From NCBI GenBank assembly GCA_947489085.1, contig CANLCJ010000016.1:1-64000 (forward strand): a stretch of 64,000 nucleotides of DNA, given 5' to 3'. Of this stretch, positions 59,286 through 64,000 are shown in pieces. The notes beneath the pieces are model-generated. The model was not told the DNA's origin. It saw only the letters and a list, made by a program, of their open reading frames with translations, and did no database searches. The position numbers and the translations under genes are program-made. Each line of letters opens with the position of its first letter. Positions within the stretch are counted from its first letter, which is position 1. Source of the stretch: an uncultured Flavobacteriaceae bacterium (GTDB lineage: Bacteria; Bacteroidota; Bacteroidia; Flavobacteriales; Flavobacteriaceae).

Positions 59286-59738
59286 GTGATTAAAAAAATT
59301 AAATGGATTTTATTATTTGTAATATTAGGAGGGGTAATTTTTTTTATTTCAAATCCTTTTTATTGGGGTATGGCTTCAAGTGTAGAAAAACAAAAAGAAC
59401 TTACAAATGAAGAAGAATATTTTTTTTACAAATGGAGCGATAACTGTAAGTGTAAAGTTGATAGATTTATTGAATATAAGGTTGACAAAAAAGAATATTT
59501 TAATTACAGCCTCAGTTTTGAAAGCTCAAATAAAAAGATTTTAGAAGAAGGTAATGATTATAAAACAGCAATTATAATTTTAGATTCTATTTTAGGTAAA
59601 CAGAAAAAATATTTAAAACAAATTCAAATTTATAGGGTATTTGAGCAAAAAGAAGGTATTACTACTAGAGAAACAGAATCAAATGTTTATATCTATAATG
59701 CTGATAAGGATAGTCTTATAAATGGTACTAAAAAGTAA
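59286..59738 (+). CDS. Membrane-anchored hypothetical protein, candidate immunity protein (GTG start)
   Basis: N-terminal TM WILLFVILGGVIFFISNPFYW then a soluble region; located inside the effector cluster. Confidence 0.5.
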   Translation: MIKKIKWILLFVILGGVIFFISNPFYWGMASSVEKQKELTNEEEYFFYKWSDNCKCKVDRFIEYKVDKKEYFNYSLSFESSNKKILEEGNDYKTAIIILDSILGKQKKYLKQIQIYRVFEQKEGITTRETESNVYIYNADKDSLINGTKK

Positions 59739-59740
59739 AA

Positions 59741-59916
59741 ATGGTAATCGAAAAACATATAGGGATAGTTGTAGTGGTATTAATCACAGTATCAAGTTTT
59801 TTTAACGAAATTATCACGTGATCTGATCGTATATTTTATACTCAAAATTATACAACCAGTAAAACACGCTTATTATAGGGCATACTGCTACATTATGCCA
59901 TTACGTTTTTTTAAAT
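59741..59916 (+). pseudogene. Degenerate 5' partial copy of the 58772-59170 membrane protein gene
   Basis: atggtaatcgaaaaac...gtggtattaat...; 36-nt exact match gggcatactgctacattatgccattacgttttttta to the 58772 gene; in-frame stop after MVIEKHIGIVVVVLITVSSFFNEIIT. Confidence 0.75.
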
Positions 59917-59957
59917 TCTATGGTTCAACTATAAAAATTAGAACAAAAATATTAATT

Positions 59958-60785
59958 ATGCGCCAAGACCCCTACATATTAGCAAACCCGCCAAAGCGAG
60001 AACCCATAGCCAACCAGAAAACATATCAAGTAGCAATTAAAACAAAAATAACAGGAATGTCTAAACCTGTAGATAGTGCAATAACCTACAGTTTAAACAT
60101 AACCTACGACAATCATTTTTTTATATTTAACAAAAGCAATGTTGTAATTAATGGCAAGCCCATACCATCAAAAATAAACGAGTTTTATTTAAAAACAGCA
60201 GTACCATTACACCATATAGAGTTTAAAGGCGATAAGCAAGGCGGTATAAAAACACTATATAAACACGATAAACTTTTAAAAACCTGGCAGCAAACCAAAA
60301 GAAAAGTACAATACGAGTTTACAGGAGAACCCGTAACGCAATTAATAAAGCACCTCGATACAAGTTACGCCAATAAAAAAGAGCTAATTAATACATTAAA
60401 CAAAGATTATGTATTGCAACTATTTTACCGCTCGTTTATTACAGACTATTTGGTATACTATGGGCAAAGTAATACCACATACACAAGTGTAGGCCTTTTA
60501 GGGGCAATTCCCTTAACGTTTACAGGCGCATCCACACTAGGGTTAAAAAACGAGCAACTGCATTTACAAATAAACAGCAGTTTAAATAACAAACACGCCA
60601 ACACGAAACAATTAGAGCAGTATTTTAAACATAACGCAGTACCCTTTAATAGTAACGATTTGCAAATAAGCCAACACTACCGTACACTTTTAGATTACGA
60701 AACCGTTTGGATAAACCATAGCACGTTTACGCAAATCGTGCAATTAGGCAATTATAAAAAGGAAATAATAGTAACTTTACAATAG
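59958..60785 (+). CDS. Hypothetical protein, T6SS cluster; possible effector adaptor
   Basis: Start chosen at MRQDPYILANPPKREP; the longer ORF start (59895) reads into the duplicated fragment. Immediately upstream of the DUF4280 effector. Confidence 0.6.
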   Translation: MRQDPYILANPPKREPIANQKTYQVAIKTKITGMSKPVDSAITYSLNITYDNHFFIFNKSNVVINGKPIPSKINEFYLKTAVPLHHIEFKGDKQGGIKTLYKHDKLLKTWQQTKRKVQYEFTGEPVTQLIKHLDTSYANKKELINTLNKDYVLQLFYRSFITDYLVYYGQSNTTYTSVGLLGAIPLTFTGASTLGLKNEQLHLQINSSLNNKHANTKQLEQYFKHNAVPFNSNDLQISQHYRTLLDYETVWINHSTFTQIVQLGNYKKEIIVTLQ

Positions 60786-60796
60786 TATTAAAAGTT

Positions 60797-63700
60797 ATGG
60801 AAGACCCAATAAAACATACCATTACTAGAAATTTAGACTACCAAAGAGAGAATCGAAGCAATTTGGTAGATAAGTATCTTAACATGTATAACTTACAACA
60901 TCCAGGGACCAAATACGAAACCTTCGATAACCGAATAAAAGCAGTAAACCCAGATGTAGTTTGGAGCAAGCTAAAATTAGGGCAAGTGGTTAATATACCA
61001 ATGGATATAGCAAAAAAAACCACCATAGAGCAACCTCCTTTACAAGAAAACCCAACACAAGCAGCACCCCAAACCACTAATACTACCCCAAGCAATAGTA
61101 ATACTACAAAAAAAGAAGAAGAAGAACCAGCAACCCAACAAAGCTCAGGCAAGCCCAATAAAGCAGGCGTATACCCTATATGCCATGGCGCTATGTGCAA
61201 GTGCGACCAAGGGAAAATACCCAATACCCTAGCAGCACTAAAAGTAAGCAGCCACAATGCCCTATACGTAAACGATAAAGCAGGAGCAACAAAGCTACTG
61301 GCCACCAATAAAGAGCTGCCCCTCCCGTTCGAGAAAACAAGCGCCACCTTTAGCGATTGCAAAATGCAACCCACAGGCCCAGGTAGCCACAAGCCCTGTG
61401 TGCCCAATATAATGCAATGGGAGAAAACCTACGATGCCATAAAAATAGAACAAGCAGGAGGCGCTACCGCCCTAATAGAAGAAAGCGAAGGTATATGCAG
61501 TTTTGGAGGTAAAATAACCTTCGAAACCCACGGGCAAACCCAAAGCGTTAGCCAAGCCAATGTAAAAGAAACCAGTGTAGAGACAGCAACACTAATAAAC
61601 CCAGCAGTAAACCAAGAGGTGGTGCGCCAGTTGCAAGAAGGCACTTTTATAGACCAAGACGACAAACGCTGTGGTGTAAAAAAAATAACCAAAACAAAAG
61701 GCAATTTAGTATCTGGAACGCTAATCCATCCAGACCAAAAAGACATACATTATAAAGTTAGCCAATACAGTAAAAGTAACCCCACAGAAGCCGATAAAGC
61801 AGCAGTAAACTGGTCGGTGTACTACAGAGCAAACCCAAATAAACCCTACAAAAAACACTACACCTTTGTAGACCATGGCGAAACCTTTGCCTTTCCTTAC
61901 CGTACCATAGGGCAGTATAAAATAGAAGCCTGGGGAAAAACCTCGGACCTTAAAAACAATCCAGAAGCCACGGGCAGGCATATAACAACCCTAGAAGTTA
62001 AGTTCCAAGGCATTAATACAAACAAAGCGCTTGTAGTAAACGTAGGCAACCAACAACGTACACGGGTACGCCCAACCGAAACGGCCATAGTAAGTGTAGC
62101 CATGCAATTTAACGGTATAGCCCCCATAAAATACTTGCTCTGGGAAGTAAAACACGAGGGGCAAGACATTACAAAAATCTGTAAAGCCCCCAAAAATGGA
62201 ACGCACATAGAAATACCCCCATTAACCAAAGGAAAAGTAACCATTAGTGTAACCAACACTAAAAGCGAAAACAAAGTAAGTGGCAGCTATACCGTGGGCA
62301 ATAATTACGTAAAAAGCATAACACAAAATAAAAGTACCATAAGCATACTAAATCCAGGCGAAACCGAAAAAGAACGGCATAACGTAACATTTACAGTAAG
62401 CCACTATGCCATAGAGCCAGCAACAACAGCCGAAAAAGCAAGCGTAAAGTGGATAGCCTACCACGATGCAGTAAATACAAACAATGCCATAGGTACAGGG
62501 CACAGCCTTTGTAAAACCAGTGCAATAACAGGCAAATGGTATGTAGAAGCCTATGTAAACACCCCCGAAGGCAAAGGTAAAGCATCCACAAAACAGCTTA
62601 CCGCCATAGCACCAGAAATAACCGAAGCCTACTGGGCAGATGCCCAAGGCAATAGCCTAAATAGAAGTGGGTTTAAACACACAGTATACATACACTTAAA
62701 AACCAAAGGCATGCATGGCGAGTCTCTGCAACTTAACCTATGGTATGCCCAGTACGGCAGCAGCAATTATAAAAAACAAAAAGGCCCAGTACTAAACATA
62801 AATAATGAGAAAGGCATAGTAAACCAAGCTTACCAACTGCCCGAATACAGTGGGATACAAAAAGCAAGTTATTTTTTTACAGTAGAGGCCTTAAACTACA
62901 AGGTAAAAGGTGTTACAGCCTACCCCAGTGCCAATAATGAGTACATAATAGCAGCCAATAACACCCCAAAACTATTGCTAGTAACCAGCGCAAAAAACAT
63001 AATAAGCCTTAAAATTTACGAAAGCAATGGCAACCAACACACCGGCATTGTAAAGTATGGCGATACAGTAACCATAAAATTAGATACACGCAACTATGTC
63101 GATAAAGAATTAGAATTTGAAGTTTGGAAGGACGTAAAAATGGATAACCACACTGATGATTATAGTACTTACGATACTTTAGACGATGAAAACACCAATG
63201 AAAGCTTTAAAATAAAAATTGATAATGAGGGTTATGGAGAACATACTTTTACGATACCAAAAGATTGGGAAAGTAAGCATAAAGCATTACCCCAACAACC
63301 CTATTATTATTACTTAAAAGAAACAGAAAGCGGCGAAGAGTTTCCAAGAGCCTATTACGTAGCCAACCCTAATAAAACAGAAGAAGAAAACAAAACCAAC
63401 AGCAGGCGTATACAAGCCCTAATGCTAAAAGTAGCCAAGGAAGATGTGCGTGATGGACATGAAGAAGCTGTTAGTGCTGTAGTTTTAGGGGAAGAGTTAA
63501 TAGCTGAACAACAACAAGAGGAAGGCAAAGTATGTGAATGCGAAGCAAGGATAAGAGCTTTTATGCGAATGATACGTATTGGTGAAGGAACTTCTGATGA
63601 AAAAGGATATACTAGAATCGTTGGTGGTAATGTTAAAAATGATAGCCAATTCAGCGATTTTGGGAAAGATATGAGTGGTCACCCAAAAGTTGTTGTAAAA

Positions 63701-64000
63701 GTACGAGAAAGTCTTTATTCATCTGCATCTGGGGCGTATCAAATCACTAAAACTAACTGGGACGATTTACCTTTTGTAAATTGGAGAAAGGCTCAAAAAT
63801 TGAGTGATTTTTCTGAAAGGAGTCAAGATTTATATTGTGCTTACCTTATAATAATTAAAAGAAGTGGATTTAAATTTATTAAAGAAGGGAAGATTGAGGA
63901 TGCGATATATAAATGTAGGCAAGAGTGGGCAAGTTTTCCAAATTCAGGATATGGTCAAAGAGAAGAAAAATTAGAAAAATATCTAAAAGAATATAAAAAA
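60797..64000 (+). CDS. PAAR-like DUF4280 protein with C-terminal lambda gpR-like (GH104) lysozyme domain; incomplete at window end
   Basis: Manual translation gives 1068 codons with no stop. N-terminus MEDPIKHTITRNLDYQRENRSNLVDKYLNMYNLQHPG; DUF4280 region YPICHGAMCKCDQGK...ATFSDCKMQPTGPGSHKPCVPNIMQWEKTYDAI...SEGICSFGGKITFETHGQTQ; C-terminus AFMRMIRIGEGTSDEKGYTRIVGG...SASGAYQITKTNWDDL...LSDFSERSQDLYCAYLIIIKRSG...GKIEDAIYKCRQEWASFPNSGYGQREEKLEKYLKEYKK. Confidence 0.92.
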   Translation, partial: MEDPIKHTITRNLDYQRENRSNLVDKYLNMYNLQHPGTKYETFDNRIKAVNPDVVWSKLKLGQVVNIPMDIAKKTTIEQPPLQENPTQAAPQTTNTTPSNSNTTKKEEEEPATQQSSGKPNKAGVYPICHGAMCKCDQGKIPNTLAALKVSSHNALYVNDKAGATKLLATNKELPLPFEKTSATFSDCKMQPTGPGSHKPCVPNIMQWEKTYDAIKIEQAGGATALIEESEGICSFGGKITFETHGQTQSVSQANVKETSVETATLINPAVNQEVVRQLQEGTFIDQDDKRCGVKKITKTKGNLVSGTLIHPDQKDIHYKVSQYSKSNPTEADKAAVNWSVYYRANPNKPYKKHYTFVDHGETFAFPYRTIGQYKIEAWGKTSDLKNNPEATGRHITTLEVKFQGINTNKALVVNVGNQQRTRVRPTETAIVSVAMQFNGIAPIKYLLWEVKHEGQDITKICKAPKNGTHIEIPPLTKGKVTISVTNTKSENKVSGSYTVGNNYVKSITQNKSTISILNPGETEKERHNVTFTVSHYAIEPATTAEKASVKWIAYHDAVNTNNAIGTGHSLCKTSAITGKWYVEAYVNTPEGKGKASTKQLTAIAPEITEAYWADAQGNSLNRSGFKHTVYIHLKTKGMHGESLQLNLWYAQYGSSNYKKQKGPVLNINNEKGIVNQAYQLPEYSGIQKASYFFTVEALNYKVKGVTAYPSANNEYIIAANNTPKLLLVTSAKNIISLKIYESNGNQHTGIVKYGDTVTIKLDTRNYVDKELEFEVWKDVKMDNHTDDYSTYDTLDDENTNESFKIKIDNEGYGEHTFTIPKDWESKHKALPQQPYYYYLKETESGEEFPRAYYVANPNKTEEENKTNSRRIQALMLKVAKEDVRDGHEEAVSAVVLGEELIAEQQQEEGKVCECEARIRAFMRMIRIGEGTSDEKGYTRIVGGNVKNDSQFSDFGKDMSGHPKVVVKVRESLYSSASGAYQITKTNWDDLPFVNWRKAQKLSDFSERSQDLYCAYLIIIKRSGFKFIKEGKIEDAIYKCRQEWASFPNSGYGQREEKLEKYLKEYKK

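Noticed and set aside
59895-59957. N-terminal extension MPLRFFKFYGSTIKIRTKILI of the ORF-track protein
   Set aside because: Its 5' part comes from the degenerate duplicated fragment; MRQDPYILANPPK at 59958 is a better start.
60838-62647. Minus-strand ORFs listed at 60838-61407, 61429-61746, 61721-61981, 61897-62274, 62348-62647
   Set aside because: They lie antisense to a continuous + strand coding frame with clear DUF4280 motifs; sequences are low-complexity Cys/Gly/Tyr-rich.
1-64000. CRISPR arrays, rRNA or tRNA genes
   Set aside because: No regularly spaced direct repeats and no rRNA/tRNA signature noticed by reading; not exhaustively computed.

Overview
This is a chromosomal segment of a low-GC Flavobacteriaceae-type bacterium. 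That assignment rests on gldD/gldE, Bacteroidota -7 promoter motifs (TAnnTTTG), TonB receptor/lipoprotein pairs, DUF4270 and DUF5689. Positions 1-54 kb are mostly housekeeping genes: sucAB, glmS, panCD, radA, ileS, lspA, rimK, uvrC, kynA, pgi, rng, HU, mutY, ssb and gldE-gldD, plus TonB receptor loci. A 1.2 kb region of decayed genes (a DUF4199 remnant and an N-terminal transposase remnant) precedes an accessory island at about 55.1-64 kb. The island encodes a Bacteroidota type VI secretion (T6SSiii-like) tube and spike (TssD/Hcp and VgrG) with cargo. The most interesting cargo gene is not in the supplied ORF track because it has no stop codon inside the window. It is a >=1068-codon open frame (60797 to the window end) that joins a DUF4280/PAAR-like domain to a C-terminal domain strongly resembling phage lambda endolysin gpR (GH104). 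A second uncharacterised effector candidate (57603-58775) overlaps a membrane-protein gene by 4 nt, and a degenerate second copy of that membrane gene lies about 1 kb downstream. Other unlisted items are a 30-aa very basic protein (probable Bacteroidota ribosomal protein), a ~150 bp inverted repeat pair flanking rng-HU-mutY, and a small Cys-rich lipoprotein frame without a canonical start. All calls come from reading the sequence; no database search was run.
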